64,000 nucleotides of DNA from Stenogyne calaminthoides (taxonomy: Eukaryota > Streptophyta > Magnoliopsida > Lamiales > Lamiaceae): positions 10,926,085 through 10,990,084 of the forward strand of contig JBBCBC010000033.1 in NCBI GenBank assembly GCA_037126765.1. Reading direction: 5' to 3'. Positions within the stretch are counted from its first letter, which is position 1; every line of letters begins with the position of its first letter. Position numbers and translations under genes: made by a program. The notes below the pieces were generated by a model. The model searched no databases. It was not told the DNA's origin and saw nothing but the letters and a program-made list of their open reading frames with translations. Below, in pieces: positions 45,551-57,301 of this stretch.

Positions 45551-46852
45551 TGTTGGAGTTATACTGGAAAGTATGCTTTTTACTTTGTATAACCAAACTG
45601 AATTTCTTATTTATTTACTGAAATAAATTATTTATCACTGTTGCATTAAATATGATTGAATGTTATATATATTTGTTGCAAACCTGTTCAATAAATAGTA
45701 CGTTACATTGTAGTTAATTTGGTGATACCAAATCACGGAAGATCAAATTAACAGTTCTTCGTAACTAAGTACAAATTCACAACCTAGGTGGAAATGAACA
45801 ATCTATCGTGAAAGGTTGAAGTGTAAGGCTCAGATTGACTTGTCTTGACCAAGAGATTACACTAGTGCATTATGATGCACTAAATAGGACCTACATGAGG
45901 ATAGATTCTTCAGTATTGAATATAGAAGAATTAGACCTCAGTGGTTCGTTATTTCTTATCTCCGTTCCTTAAATAGGATCATGTGAAATTAATAATTATT
46001 GTTTTGACTTATGATGGGAAGAGAATCAACGCGATTCGATACCTTATATCTTGGGAAATATTATTAATTACATGACGATTGCTAAGATTTAATACGGAGA
46101 ATCGTGTGCAAGTACGGCTTGCTTGATTTGTCCCCTTGGTGGGCTCAGAAGCTTTATCATACCAAATCTTGCAACTGAAAATTTATTTCCGGTATGGATA
46201 ATAATGTTGAGCTGTCTTTACTCCAAGGACAAAGATATTAATTAATATAAAGTTTGTTCAGTGGCTTAATTAATTAGTGGACTAGATAATCTTAAACACG
46301 GGAAATAATAACCGGGAGCCATTTTATTGTAGCATCGTAATATGAATTAAGATGGATAGTTCAATATTAATTTTACAGAGGAGTAAATTAATATTAATGG
46401 ACTTGAATAATATTTTGGCTTAATATTAAAGTTTCATAGCCCTTTGGAGGTCCAATCTTAATTCTTCTAAAGGCCCCTCAAATAGCCCAATTGAAGTCCA
46501 ATTAATGAAAAGGAGAAGAAAATATTGTTGTCTATTTTTCCATGATAATATTCGAAAATTATGAGTAGGAGAGAGAAAAAATTTTCTTGATTTATTTGGA
46601 AAGATTTTATGGAATAAGTACTCTTGAGATACAAGTTTATCCCATAAATTCAAGAAAGGTTAAAGATCTTATTCCTTCCCTACACATAATGATATTTTCG
46701 AAAATTATGGCTAGTAAGGAGAAGAAATTTTTTTTGGGAGATATTTTGGGAAATAGAATGTATTGGATATATTCAAGATTGTATCTTGAGGAAGAAACAA
46801 GGAAATTTCCTAAAGACCCAACTAGGTCAAATTTTCGTCCCCCCTAGTCCTA
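45551..46852 (+). repeat. C1a 3' LTR, truncated
   Basis: It starts TGTTGGAGTTATACTGG and follows the 5' LTR for 1.3 kb. It stops after CCCCTAGTCCTA, just where the TATA box (CTATAAATAGGGG) begins in the 5' copy. The last approximately 400 bp, including promoter and U5, is missing. Confidence 0.9.
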
Positions 46853-47282
46853 GTAGACACATATAGTGGAAATACATCAAACGATTTCTCGGATGGGTAT
46901 ACCAATACCCTCTAAGGTATTTGTGCATCCATCATGAGATACCTAGTATCTCGTAGTAAGTGAGATCTTACTACACTCTCTAAGAGTATGATGCAAATCG
47001 CATACCAATATCAATTGCATCATCAATATCTCATTCTTGATGATCCTTGATCGGGGCTATTTGAGAATCATGTTTAAGTCATCTGAGTTCTCACAATCTC
47101 AATGACAACAGTGATTCATGGGAACACATGTAAGAACAAATGCAAACAATCAAACATAATATTCAAACAAGTGTAACGTCATACATTTAATATTAAATAA
47201 ACAATAATATTAAACCAATACTGAATATTATCTTAGCATTATGTCCTTACAAATGATTATCTCTAGGACACTAACACTAACA
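46853..47282 (-). repeat. Fragment of an L2-family LTR
   Basis: It matches the right part of the L2 LTR at 62311-63912 (shared landmarks CTCGGATGGGTATACCAATA, GAGATACCTAGTATCTCGTA, TTCTTGATGATCCTTGATCG). It ends in the L2 terminus CACTAACACTAACA. The left part is missing. Confidence 0.88.
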
Positions 47283-47633
47283 GTGACGACAAGGCTAGAT
47301 TTACAATCCACATTCTCTTGCTCCCCGTCTTTCGATCCCGGCCCAACCTCCAAACCACTCAGTATCTAGAGCTCCTTTTTCTTTTCAACCCAAATCTGTA
47401 GCTGAACAGGAGCCTCTTTCTCTTATTGCATTTTCTTTCTACATGACTCGACAAAGTAACCCACAATACCACAAGATTTACAGAACTTCGGGAGGCCTTC
47501 ATACCGAACCACAACGAAGGAGCAGTGTCCCGATCTCTCTACCAGTATGCGCTCCTCCCTATCCTAAGACAAATCAATTTTCACCAACACACGGGCAAAG
47601 TGACCCATAGTCTTGTTTAAAGTGCCCTCATCA
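47283..47633 (-). pseudogene. LINE ORF1-like remnant with zinc knuckle
   Basis: On the minus strand the frame gives GHFARVLVKIDLS, then RILVERSGHCSFVVVRYEGL and FCKSCGIVGYFVESCRKK. This resembles the DUF4283/zf-CCHC_4 region of plant LINE ORF1 proteins. The His of the C-C-H-C knuckle is Tyr, and stop codons interrupt it. It was the insertion site of C1b at 47634. Confidence 0.65.
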
Positions 47634-48091
47634 TGTTGGGGAATTAATTGTCCGAATCTATTCGGGGTGATATTTAAATACAAATTTAATTCTTACAATT
47701 ATTACTAACATGAATTAATCCTATATTAATTCAAATAACAATTTCAACAACAATCATGCACATAATATAATCACGTAAATCCTACGCATGCGGAATTTCT
47801 AGGAATTTACGCGGGCGTACCTTTTTCACGAATCAACGTGGAGAAGATGAGTACCCGTTCAACGAACAAACCCAAAGTCCTTCTCAAGTACTCCCACGTC
47901 CTTGTCCGATAATCCGGTGGGAGGATGCTCACGAATAATTAACAAAAGGGAAAAAGAAAAATATGTTGCACAACCTTTGTGGATTTCTAATTTTTCCAAC
48001 TCATGGAACTGTGTTGGGGATGAAAAATTCATCCCCTATTTATAGATAAGGAGGGGGCGAAAATATTAAGGAGTTTTAGATGTGTGATAAT
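47634..48091 (-). repeat. C1b 3' LTR, part 1 (U5 side and promoter)
   Basis: It begins TGTTGGGGAATTAATTG, the inverted end of the C1 LTR. The minus-strand TATA-like CTATAAATAGGGG is at about 48035-48047. It breaks at GATAA where S inserted. Confidence 0.9.
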
Positions 48092-49640
48092 GTAATACTC
48101 GCGCTTTTAGTACTATTATTTGGCCACTATATTTCATTTGTGGCGTACCTTTTATATTATTTACGTGTTAATATTATTTATATGTTATTTGTGATGCTGC
48201 ATTATTTATGTTGCATTGAAATTGTTTTAAAAGTTAAACTATTTGTTATTCATACGTGATTGATGGTGAGAAAATTATAATATAATTTATTAAGATGTAG
48301 TGATATTTGAGTGCACATTACTAATTGTTTGATTATTATATAAAGTAAACGTAAACAATTTATTGATTTAATTAATAATATAATTAGGTAGGTAAGAGAT
48401 TAAAATAAATGTGTGTGTATATATAACACAAATGCTTAACATTATGGGTATGGACGTGAATATATGCATGCCAATTGGTATGTGGTCGAATCTACTATTA
48501 AAAAATTATTATAATAATCATATGATATTAAACTATAATATAATTAACTAATATTAAGATAGGAATTAGAAAGAAGCTAGCTTAGCTAGGAAGTATTTAA
48601 GGCGGTGGGTGATCTTATATATATATGTTTTTATCTATCAAATTCCTTAAACAACACAAATACACGCACGCCGCCATTTTGTGGAGAGAACAGGGGCTCG
48701 ACGAAGCCAAGGAAAGAAAGAGGAAGGAAAGGAAAAAAAAAAAAGAGAGAAAAGAGGAAGGAGAGATCGAGGGGTAAATGGTCACGGTTGTGCAATCAAC
48801 ATAGGTATCTATGTAGGTTTTAATTTTATATATGTTTATATATTTAGGGTTAAAGGTATGATCTCAGAGGCATTTTTATACATTAGTTAATAATTTTTAC
48901 GTGATTATTTGTAAATATTCGATTCACCTAATATATATTGTATTGAGTTGTCAAACCCCGGATATAATTAGGGTTTCTTTTATGACCATAAAATGATAGG
49001 AGAAATAAAACAAACATAGAAAGTATTGATTAAATGAAATGATAAAGGGTTTTTTATAATATTTTTTTTTTTTATAAAATAGAAATTTAAATTAGAGTAA
49101 TATTTATAATTGATCGTTATCAGATTTGATAGGTGGGGCGGTTTAAGAGTTCGAGGTAGCGATATTTTGCGGGTTCGAGGTAAGTAAAAATTCATTTGCA
49201 ACTACAATGCATAAACATAATATTTTGTGAATTTTATGTGTTTAATTGATCGTACGTGGATATTACGTGGATTTTGAGATTTGATTGATATTCAATGATT
49301 ATCGTGGAAGGAGCTTATAAACTCAAAATTTTATGTAAATTGGGTGTGTGATTTGTGAGTTAATATGTGTGACATTGCATTGCATCATGCATATCATGCA
49401 TTAACATGAAAGTTTTTTATCAAATGATGTGTTTGACCACTGATTATACACAGAGGGCGGAAGGGGCGACTTGGGAGCGGCGGTAACTAGGCAAATCCTG
49501 GCGGCTGCCCAGCGTAGGCCACCGTCTTATGATTACACGGAAGGGGCGACCTGGGAGCGGCGGTAACCAAGCAAATCCTGGCGGTTGCCCAGCGTAGGCC
49601 ACCGTCTTATATGATTATGTGGGTGCTTCCGTGGGGGGAC
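48092..49640 (+). other. Left part of S, non-coding
   Basis: AT-rich DNA with a GA-rich purine stretch (48700-48775) and the 80-bp tandem repeat near its end. No reading frame with recognisable domains was seen. Confidence 0.5.
49458..49617. repeat. 80-bp tandem duplication in S
   Basis: CGGAAGGGGCGACTTGGGAG…CCACCGTCTTAT at 49458-49537 is followed by a second copy from 49538 with a few substitutions. The units are GC-rich compared with the surrounding sequence. Confidence 0.92.
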
Positions 49641-49645
49641 TGATG

Positions 49646-49938
49646 CACAACGAGAAGTAATCAAACAATACCGAAACAAGCAATTCACGTTGATAAGAAG
49701 TTTATGCCGTCGATTGCAAAGAGAGAAAATTCTCAATTCTGTAATATATCAAAAAAGCTGCGTTCTAAACCCTAGTAGCAAAGCTTAAATAGTACTAGTT
49801 CTCAACCAATATGTAAAGTGCGACTACAACTAGGAAACAATAAAAAGTGCATAATTAAGGAAATAAAGATCAGCAGCAAAAGGAAATTTAAAGCAGCAAA
49901 AAGATCAGCAACAGGTATCCATCTCAAGCAGCAAGCGC
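49646..49938 (-). repeat. G2 3' terminal region, probable LTR remnant
   Basis: This is AT-rich DNA between the pol stop and the left edge. Its start, TG|CACAACGAGAAG, could be an LTR edge. No second copy exists in the window, so it cannot be proven to be an LTR. Confidence 0.4.
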
Positions 49939-50003
49939 GGGCCTAGGCCTTCTTCCTCCTGTCTCAACGATCCAGAAAAGCCAAGGCAACTTGATCCACA
50001 TCA
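49939..50003. repeat. 65-bp repeat, copy at the end of G2 pol
   Basis: It is identical except for one base to 58639-58703, in the same orientation. Here it covers the last codons of pol (DQVALAFLDR and a TGA stop). Confidence 0.93.
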
Positions 50004-51260
50004 TCTCCCCCAGGCTTGGAAAGATTTGCCCTCGAATCCGCAACGTCATCATCGTCCGAAGAATCCGAAGTCCGAATATGGCTAGGCAAAGCAAGGCGAT
50101 AGGCGTTGGGATTAATACGCTCAATAACTTCTACCGGGCCGATCTTACGGGCAGCAAGCTTGTTGTAGGCATGAGCGGGGAAACGATCCTTTGTGAGAAT
50201 TGCCCAAACGAAATCCCCCACTTCAAAAATCACGTGGCGACGTCCCTTATCAACTCGCGACTTGTAAGACTCAGCAGCGGTAAGCAAATTTTCATGGACC
50301 TGTTTGTGGATACGGCGAATTTCAGCAACCATATCTTCGGCTGTGCTGTGTGGACGAACAGAATCTGGCAACGGCAGGAAATCCAAAGGGCCCCGCGGAA
50401 TGAAGCCGTAAACAACTTCAAAAGGAGCGAAGCCAGTCGAATGGTTAACCGCCTTATTATGCGCGAACTCGGCAGGAGCCGATTTTGTGTCCCAAGACTT
50501 AGTATGTTCCCCAACAAGTGCACGAAGCAGGGCTCCCAACGATCTATTAACCACCTCCGTTTGCCCATCAGTTTGGGGGTGGTAAGCCGAGCTGAATTTA
50601 AGAGATGTGTTTACCATACGCCATAAGGTTCGCCAAAAATGGCTCAAGAATCTCGCGATCAGACACGATAGTGGTGGGAAGACCATGCAACTTATAGACA
50701 TGTTGAAAGTATAATTAAGCGACTGCCACGATGTCTGTTGTTTTCTTACAAGCCACAAAGTGCACCATTTTCGAGAACCGATCCACAATGACAAAGATAA
50801 GAGTCATTGCCACGTTGAGTCCGTGGTAAACCCACGACAAAATCCATACTAATATTGGCCCAAGGTTGTGTAGGAATAGGCAGGGGAAGATATAACCCCG
50901 CATTCGTGGCTTGGCCCTTCATAATATGACAAGTCCGGCAGCGAGAGACAAAGCGGTTCACATCACGACGTAGAGACGACCAATAATATGACTTTGCAAT
51001 CAGCTGGAAGGTGCTCCTGACCTGCGTGACCAAAATTATTCAGTTCTTGAATGATAAGGAGTCGCAAGCTTCCCCCGGGGACGCACAAACGAGAGTTGAG
51101 AAAAAGAAAGCCATCAGCCATGGTGAAATCAGAACGGGTACCCCCTTGGATTTTCTGTATGATGGACGAGAAGAATGGATCTGTGATGTAAGAATCCTGG
51201 AATGTATCAAAACCCGGAATCCGATTTCTCATTTCAGTGAGTAGCACATTACGACGACTA
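49964..51260 (-). pseudogene. G2 integrase with C-terminal domain
   Basis: The zinc part (HAGQEHL; CRTCHIMKGQ) is at about 51010-50920. The first catalytic Asp is in ISMDFVVGLP. Frame shifts occur near 50830 and 50700. The third site is in SSAYHPQTDGQTEVV. The domain then continues through STGFAPFEVVYGFIPRGPLD, GRRHVIFEVGDFVWA and LAARKIGPVEVIERINPNAY. It ends at a TGA near 49964. A chromodomain is not visible. Confidence 0.85.
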
Positions 51261-51285
51261 AGAGCATCAGCTACCCGATTTGTGA

Positions 51286-52433
51286 CTACGACTTGTGCTT
51301 AATTACAAATGTGAAGTGTTGCAAATAAGCATGCCATGATGCATGACGAGAAGAGATTTTATCTTGGTTGTCGATGTGGCGAAGCGCGTCATGGTCAGTA
51401 AAAAGTATAAACTCCTTATGGAAAAGATAGTGACGCCAATGTTTAATAGCTTGCACGATAGCGAACAGTTCCACGTCATAAGTGCTGAAACGCGTCTTCG
51501 GCCCCTTCAATTTCTCGCTAAAGAAAGCAATGGGTCGACCACCCTGACTTAAGACGGCCGCAATTCCCATCTTAAAAGCATCACAATGTAGCTCAAAAGG
51601 CTGGAGAAAATCTGGTAGTACTAAAATCGGTGCTGAGGTCAACCGATTCTTAATGTCGTCAAAAGCCAATTGGGCGGAATGGGTCCATGAGAACTTGGAA
51701 CCCTGCATGGAGCCTGTTATCGGAGCCATAATACCACTGAAATGCGAGATGAAGCACCTATAGAAGGAGGCAAGGCCATGAAAGCTACGTATCTCAGTGA
51801 TGGATTCGGGGGTCGGCCAATTTCTGATTGCCTCAACTTTAGAGGGGTCAACGGCTAGACCCTCAGAGGAAACAATATATCCCAAAAAAAGAACTGAGGG
51901 AGAACAAAAGGCACACTTTTGAAATATGCAAATCAACAGAAGTGCTATATATCAAAATATCATCAAAGTAAACAACGACAAAATTACCAAAAAAAGGCCG
52001 TAGAGTCTGGTTCATTATGTGCATAAAAGTACTCGGTGCATTAGATAATCCGAAGGGCATGACTAACCACTCGTACAAGCCTTCCCTTGTCTTAAAAGCG
52101 GTCTTCCATTCATCCCCCGGACGAATGCGAATTTGGTGATAGCAGCTTTTGAGGTCCAATTTCGTGAAAAAAGAGGCGCCATGCAATTGATCCAGAAGAT
52201 CATCCAACCGGGGAATAGGAAATCGGTAGGGAACAGTGATCTTGTTAATGGCACGACTATCTACACACATCCGCCAAGTGCCATCTTTTTTTTGGTGTTA
52301 AGAGAGCAGGCACTGCGCACGGGCTAATGCTTTCACGAATATGGCCCTTTGAAAGTAAAGCCTCAACTTGTCTCCGAAGCTCCTCATGCACGGCCGGACT
52401 CATTCGATAGTGGGGTCTATTCGGAAGAGCAAC
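51286..52433 (-). pseudogene. G2 reverse transcriptase and RNase H
   Basis: RT enters near 52433, right at the C3 insertion. A one-base slip in an A run at about 52292 disturbs the frame, which then shows MCVDSRAINKITVPYRFPIP, KLDLKSCYHQIRI, VMPFGLSNAPSTF and VVVYFDDILIYS. After another slip near 51930 the thumb and RNase H follow: FLGYIVSSEGLAVDPSKVEA, FELHCDAFKMGIAAVLSQGG, FSTYDVELFAIVQAIKHWRH and LFTDHDALRHI. The catalytic residues are present, but the frame is broken at least twice. Confidence 0.87.
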
Positions 52434-52438
52434 ACCCG

Positions 52439-52653
52439 TATTAAGGATAATTAATTTATATATTAAGGATAATTAATATGTAATTAATAGATTAGATCTT
52501 GGTCATTATTGGTCATTAATATGTAATTAATAGATTAAATCTTGGTCATTATTGGTCATTAATTCTTGGTCATTATTGTTGTAATTGTATCCTTATTTAT
52601 AGTGGAATTCTTCCAATCACCTCATTAACGGTGATATTCTAATTATCATCACA
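52439..52653 (+). repeat. C3 5' LTR
   Basis: 215 bp long. It contains a repeated AGATCTTGGTCATTATTGG unit. The edge is TA rather than the usual TG. It is followed by the PBS. Confidence 0.92.
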
Positions 52654-52667
52654 TGGTATCACGATCC
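52654..52667 (+). other. C3 primer-binding site, variant
   Basis: TGGTATCACGATCC follows the LTR directly. It matches the Met-tRNA type TGGTATCA and then diverges. Confidence 0.75.
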
Positions 52668-52841
52668 TAAACACGATCCTAAACCTACTTTTCTGTTGCC
52701 GCCGATCATCTCTTCCGCTCGCCGGCTCTCTTCGTTGGACTGGTCCCCTCCAACTCCTCGACTGATTTCTGGACAGGTCCCCTCCAGTATCATTGTCTCA
52801 CAAATATTCTGTTCTCGCAACCCTACGCTTCAGGTTTTTCA

Positions 52842-53650
52842 ATGGCGGCATCATCCTCTTCCACCACCGATCCGCTCCCTGTCAATACCATGCTCTCAAT
52901 GGTACCGATCAAACTTGAACCCTCTACTTACTTGATGTGGTATCGTCAAGTCATTCATATGGCCGAGTGCTTCGACCTAATGAGATTTCTTGATGGATCA
53001 GTCGTGGCCCCATCCCCTACAATCACGATTGATGGCGCCCATCAACCAAATTCGGGTTTTTCTTGCGTGGCGTATGAAAGACAAGAAATTACTCGTTGTC
53101 GTCTTCACGTCGCTCACTCCGGATCTTGACATCGGAGGTTCTGGATTGTCAAACCTCTCATTCGGCTTGGTCGACGCTGCTGGCGGCGTTCTCCGACTCA
53201 TCCGCTTCTCACACCCATCAGCTACGTGAGGAGTTGCTTTCTCTTCGGAAGGGTGATCTCTCGGTGGACGACTATGGCCGGAAATTTAAGAACTTGTGTG
53301 ATCAACTTTCGGCAATTGGTCGCCCTATTGATGAAACTGATAAAAGCCATTGGTTCTTACGAGGGTTAGGCATTCAATTTGCCTCGCTTTCTTCGACTTT
53401 CGAATGGCGCTAACCACATTGCTGTGTTTTCCTACCTTGCTTCATCAAGCTCGTCGGTTTGAGATGATGTTGCGTCTTATGGAAGGTGGTTCTCCATCTT
53501 GGCGGCGTTCACGGTTTCAAACGGGCAATGGTCGTGCGGTGGTGGCGTTCCTCGGTGGACAAAGGTCACCCTAAGGCGACTCGGTTTCTCTTGAGCAATC
53601 GGGGGTTCAACAACAGAGGCGAAATTTTCAAAGACTCTAACAATCGTCTG
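52842..53650 (+). pseudogene. C3 gag, broken
   Basis: The frame MAASSSSTTDPLPVNTMLSM starts at 52842 and shows LEPSTYLMWYRQVIHMAECF. Later frames give REELLSLRKGDLSVDDYGRK and KSHWFLRGLGIQFASLS, a copia gag. At least three frame changes separate the pieces, and no zinc knuckle was found. Confidence 0.8.
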
Positions 53651-54140
53651 CGCAGCTCTGAGGTTTCGTGGTAATTCGGGTAGCAAACCGGGTAATCGGG
53701 TGAAAGCGGGGTCATCGTACCTATACTCCTCGTTGTCGATATGCATGGTGAACATTATGCGAATAAATGCCCTCAATTTATTGATGCTTGGAATCTTCGC
53801 TTCTTACGCCAATCTTGCTTTCGGGCCTTTAATCACTCATGTCGATTTACGATTCCACTCGATTGGTATTTGGATTACGGTGCTTACAAGCATATGGCCG
53901 AATCGGACATACGCTCTTGAATCGCCGGGCCTTACACTAGTAACGGTTCATTATTGTTGGTAATGGTTCTGCTTTAAATATTTCACATATCGGCACTTCT
54001 AAATTATCGGGGATGTTAAATTGTTGGATGTATTGGTTGTGCCACATATTACTAAGAACTTATTGTCTATTTCTAAGTTGATTTCTTTGATTACCTGTTG
54101 ACGTTGTGTTCTCGATAAGTTCTTTACCATTGTAAGCAGG

Positions 54141-55286
54141 GTGACAAAGAAAATTATGGCTCAGGGAAGGGTTGATAAAGGTTTATATTTGCTTGATCGG
54201 GGTGTCCCGGCGCTAGTTGTAGCAATTAGGAATAAAGACTTGAAGGCCAGTTTTGATTTATGGCATCTTCGTTTGGGGCATGTCCCGTTTACTATTATTT
54301 CTTTATTGCAAAAGATAGGCCAATTATCTATTACTTCTTTATTACCGACTCCTACACTTTGTTCCTCTTGTCAGTTGGCTAAGAGCAAACGTGTACCTTT
54401 TCTGTTGAATGAAAAACGTGCTGATGCAGTACTTGACTTAGTCCATTGTGATCTGTGGGGCCCGGCCCCAGTTATTTCGTCTGATGGGTTTAAATATTAT
54501 GTCGCTTTTGTGGATGATCATTCTCGTTTCTCTTGGATTTATCCCCTTCGTGCTAAGTCTAAATTTTATGATATTTTGGTGAAATTTCATGCTTTTGTCT
54601 GCACTCAATTTTCTAGAAAAATCAAGGTTTTCCAAAGTGATGGTGGCACATAATTTGTGAATTTTAGAGTCCGTGAATTTATGTCACTACATGGCATTCT
54701 TCATCGTCTCTCGTGTCCATACACTCCTCAGCAGAATGGGCGGGCAGAACGCAAGCATAGACATATTTCTGAAACAGGTCTTTCTATGTTATTTCATTCA
54801 CATGCTCCTGTATCGTTGTGGTTTGATGCTTTTGCCACTGCAGTTTATGTTATTAATAAATGCGCCTCATCATCATCTTTGTCTAACAAGTCTCCCTTTG
54901 AGCTTCTTTTTGGATCAATTCCAAACTATGCCAATTTTAAACCGTTCGGTTGTCGAGTTTATCCATTTTTGAGGGACTATGCTGAACACAAGTTGTCACC
55001 CAAAAGTCGGCCTTGCATCTTTCTTGGGTACAATAGCACACATAAGGTATTTCGTTGCCTCGATCCAGCTACTTCTCGGGTCTTCTTATCGAGGCATGCT
55101 CAATTTGATGAACTATGTTTTCCTTTCTCACGAGAACTCAAATGCGCAACACCGATGTCCAATTTGGATTTCTCAAGTTTTTTGGATGGTACTATCATCA
55201 TGCCCATGCCTCTGCCGCCATCCATCGGTCCGTGTCATCGCCTTTATTTTCGTCCTCACATCATTCCTTTGGATGATGAGGAATAG
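54141..55286 (+). pseudogene. C3 integrase
   Basis: The GAG-pre-integrase and zinc part reads FDLWHLRLGHVPFTIISLLQ and LCSSCQLAKSKRVPF. The core has VHCDLWGPAP with the first Asp, FVDDHSRFSWIYPL and KVFQSDGGT with the second Asp. A TAA stop follows where the family has a Glu codon. The next frame goes on without shift to CPYTPQQNGRAERKHR, with the catalytic Glu, and CIFLGYNSTHKVFRCLDPA. A single stop separates two otherwise intact halves. Confidence 0.88.
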
Positions 55287-55519
55287 CTCCCATCGCATAC
55301 GGCACCTCCGGCACCGCCGCCGCCTAACCAAGCCCCACCGTTGGCACCACTAGCCGATCCGGCCCCAGAACCCGCTCCTGTTGCGGTCCTCGATCCACCG
55401 GTCCGGTCGGCCGGGGCCCGTCCATCCTATGGTGACGGCGTGCGTGCCGGGGTGTTCAAGCCTCGTTACGGTTGATCTTTCTTGCCTTTGCCTTGCTATC
55501 CTCTCTAGCTGCTAGCTAT

Positions 55520-56350
55520 GAACTGAGGTTTCAAATCCGTTGCCAAATCTCGAATGGTTATGCGCTATGCGAGGAAGAGATCGATGCTCACGTCAAAATA
55601 ATCGTGGGATCTTGTACCTTGTCCTTCACGTACTAATATTGTTGGTTCAAAGTGGGTTTTTCGGACCAAGTTTCATTTCGATGGTACTATTTGGCGTCAT
55701 AAAGCTCGCCTCGTGGCACGAGGGGTTCACTCAGTTCGGGGCTGATTTTCATCATACATTGACCCGGTCGTCAAATGCCTCTCTTGTTCGAGTTATTCTT
55801 GCTCTTGTTGTGCAACCTCAGTGGTCGTTGCATCAGTTAGATGTTAACAATGCATTTCTCAATGGATTTCTTGACAAACCGATTTTCATGGCTCAACCTC
55901 CGGGATTTGTTGATCCACGCTTTCTCGATCATGTTTGTCGCCTAAAGAAGGCGTTGTATGGTAGTGCGAAACAAGCCCCTCTTGCTTGGTTTCAATGATT
56001 TAGTACATATCTCTTGACTTGGGATTTGGCGAGTCGATCGACTCATCTTTGTTCTATCTCGTTTGAGGTACTTCTATTCTCTATCTACTCTTTATCGTAG
56101 ATGATATAATTATCACAGAAATGATGGTGACATGCTCAAGACATTCATTGACGCATACGCATAAGGAATTTGCTATTAAGGATTTGGGGCGTCTTAACTA
56201 TTTCCTTGGTCTTGAGGTCTCGTACACTTCGGATGGTCTTTTTTGTTGGTCGGGGCCAAATATGTTCTTGACATTTTGGAGCAGGCAAAACTATTGGATT
56301 CAAACCGGTTTCCCCCCCTCGCTTGCATTGGAGAGGTTTTGGTAAGTGAT
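55520..56350 (+). pseudogene. C3 reverse transcriptase, heavily shifted
   Basis: The RT fragment reads GSKWVFRTKFHFDGTIWRHK in one frame, and LHQLDVNNAFLNGFLDKPIF and VCRLKKALYGSAKQAP in another. Around 56000-56110 the nucleotide sequence is recognisable as the segment before the catalytic Asp pair, but frame breaks come every few tens of bases. It continues as FAIKDLGRLNYFLGLEVSYT. The Asp pair can be seen only as part of a shifted stretch near 56095-56110. Confidence 0.78.
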
Positions 56351-56536
56351 GGCCCACCGTTCCACGATCCCACTTTATCTAGCTCTTTAGTCGGGGCCCT
56401 TGATGATTTGACTATTACCCGGATTTATCGTATCTTTGTGAATGTTGTTAGTCAATTTCTTCACTCACCAAACCAGATGATCATTTTAATCTTTGTTAAG
56501 CGGATTTTTTACGTTATGTGAAGCGGCAGATCCACT

Positions 56537-56930
56537 TTGGCTTATCCTTTTTTCGGCATCCAAAGTCTCTTTGTCATTGGGTACTCGATCTTTGATTGGG
56601 CCGTTGCATTGAAACCAGACGATCCACGTAACGGTTACTCAATTTTTCTTGGCGGAAATCTCATCTCTTGGAGTGCAAAGAAACAACCTACAGTGGCTCG
56701 TTCGAGTTGTGAATATGAATACCGTGCTATGGCCAATGCAGCGGCGGAAATTGTTTGGCTCACCAATCTTCTCGATGAGCTCGGGTCAAAATCTCAATCG
56801 TCACGAACTCTTGTGTGACAACAAGAGTGCTATTTTTATCGATCGAGAATCCGATTTGCTCACAAGCGAGCAAAACACATTGATCTGGACTACCACTTTG
56901 TTCGTGAACTAGTATCCCTGCGGGAAGATT
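56537..56930 (+). pseudogene. C3 RNase H remnant
   Basis: The pieces are FDWAVALKPDDPRNGYSIFL, LISWSAKKQPTVARSSCEYE and YRAMANAAAEIVWLTNLLDE, then, in a shifted frame, CDNKSAIFIDRES. This is the copia RNase H with its E (CEYEYRAMA) and the later Asp (CDN). Confidence 0.82.
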
Positions 56931-57051
56931 TTCACACGTTTTTGTTCCATCTCATCTTCAAATTTTTGCAAATATTTTCACCAAGAGAGTCTCGACACCT
57001 TTTTTTTTCTTCGATCCAAGCTTGGCGTTTGTCTTCACCCCACATAACGCT

Positions 57052-57059
57052 ATGGGGGG
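57052..57059 (+). other. C3 polypurine tract
   Basis: ATGGGGGG directly precedes the 3' LTR start. Confidence 0.75.
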
Positions 57060-57296
57060 TATTAAGGATAATTAATTTATATATTAAGGATAATTAATTT
57101 ATATATTAAGGATAATTAATATGTAATTAATAGATTAGATCTTGGTCATTATTGGTCATTAATATGTAATTAATAGATTAGATCTTGGTCATTATTGGTC
57201 ATTAATTCTTGGTCATTATTGTTGTAATTGTATCCTTATTTATAGTGGAATTCTTTCAATCACCTCATTAACGGTGATATTCTAATTATCATCACA
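57060..57296 (+). repeat. C3 3' LTR
   Basis: 237 bp long, equal to the 5' LTR plus one extra 22-bp unit (TATTAAGGATAATTAATTTA and two more bases) at the start. Confidence 0.92.
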
Positions 57297-57301
57297 ACCC
57301 G

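Larger units (their letters stand above)
38610..46852 (+). mobile_element. C1a: Ty1/copia retrotransposon, defective, 3' LTR truncated
   Basis: The order is 5' LTR (38610-40309), PBS, leader, gag, protease, integrase, RT, RNase H, polypurine tract and a truncated 3' LTR from 45551. Integrase before RT is the Ty1/copia order. LTR length (1.7 kb) and the integrase sequence suggest the Tork/Angela side of the family (low-confidence inference). Many stops and frameshifts interrupt the polyprotein. No target duplication can be tested because the 3' end is lost. Confidence 0.92.
52439..57296 (+). mobile_element. C3: short-LTR Ty1/copia element, complete outline, inserted in G2 pol
   Basis: LTRs of 215 and 237 bp (52439-52653, 57060-57296) both begin TATTAAGGATAATTAATT and end AATTATCATCACA. 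ACCCG flanks both sides (52434-52438, 57297-57301). Met-type PBS, gag, integrase, RT and RNase H remnants and a polypurine tract are in the expected order. Short LTRs and a gag with FLRGLG suggest the Ale-like group (low-confidence inference). The coding region is full of stops and frameshifts. Confidence 0.93.

Noticed and set aside
49991..50626. Plus-strand 211-codon ORF opposite G2 integrase
   Set aside because: The minus strand encodes recognisable integrase, so this is a shadow frame.
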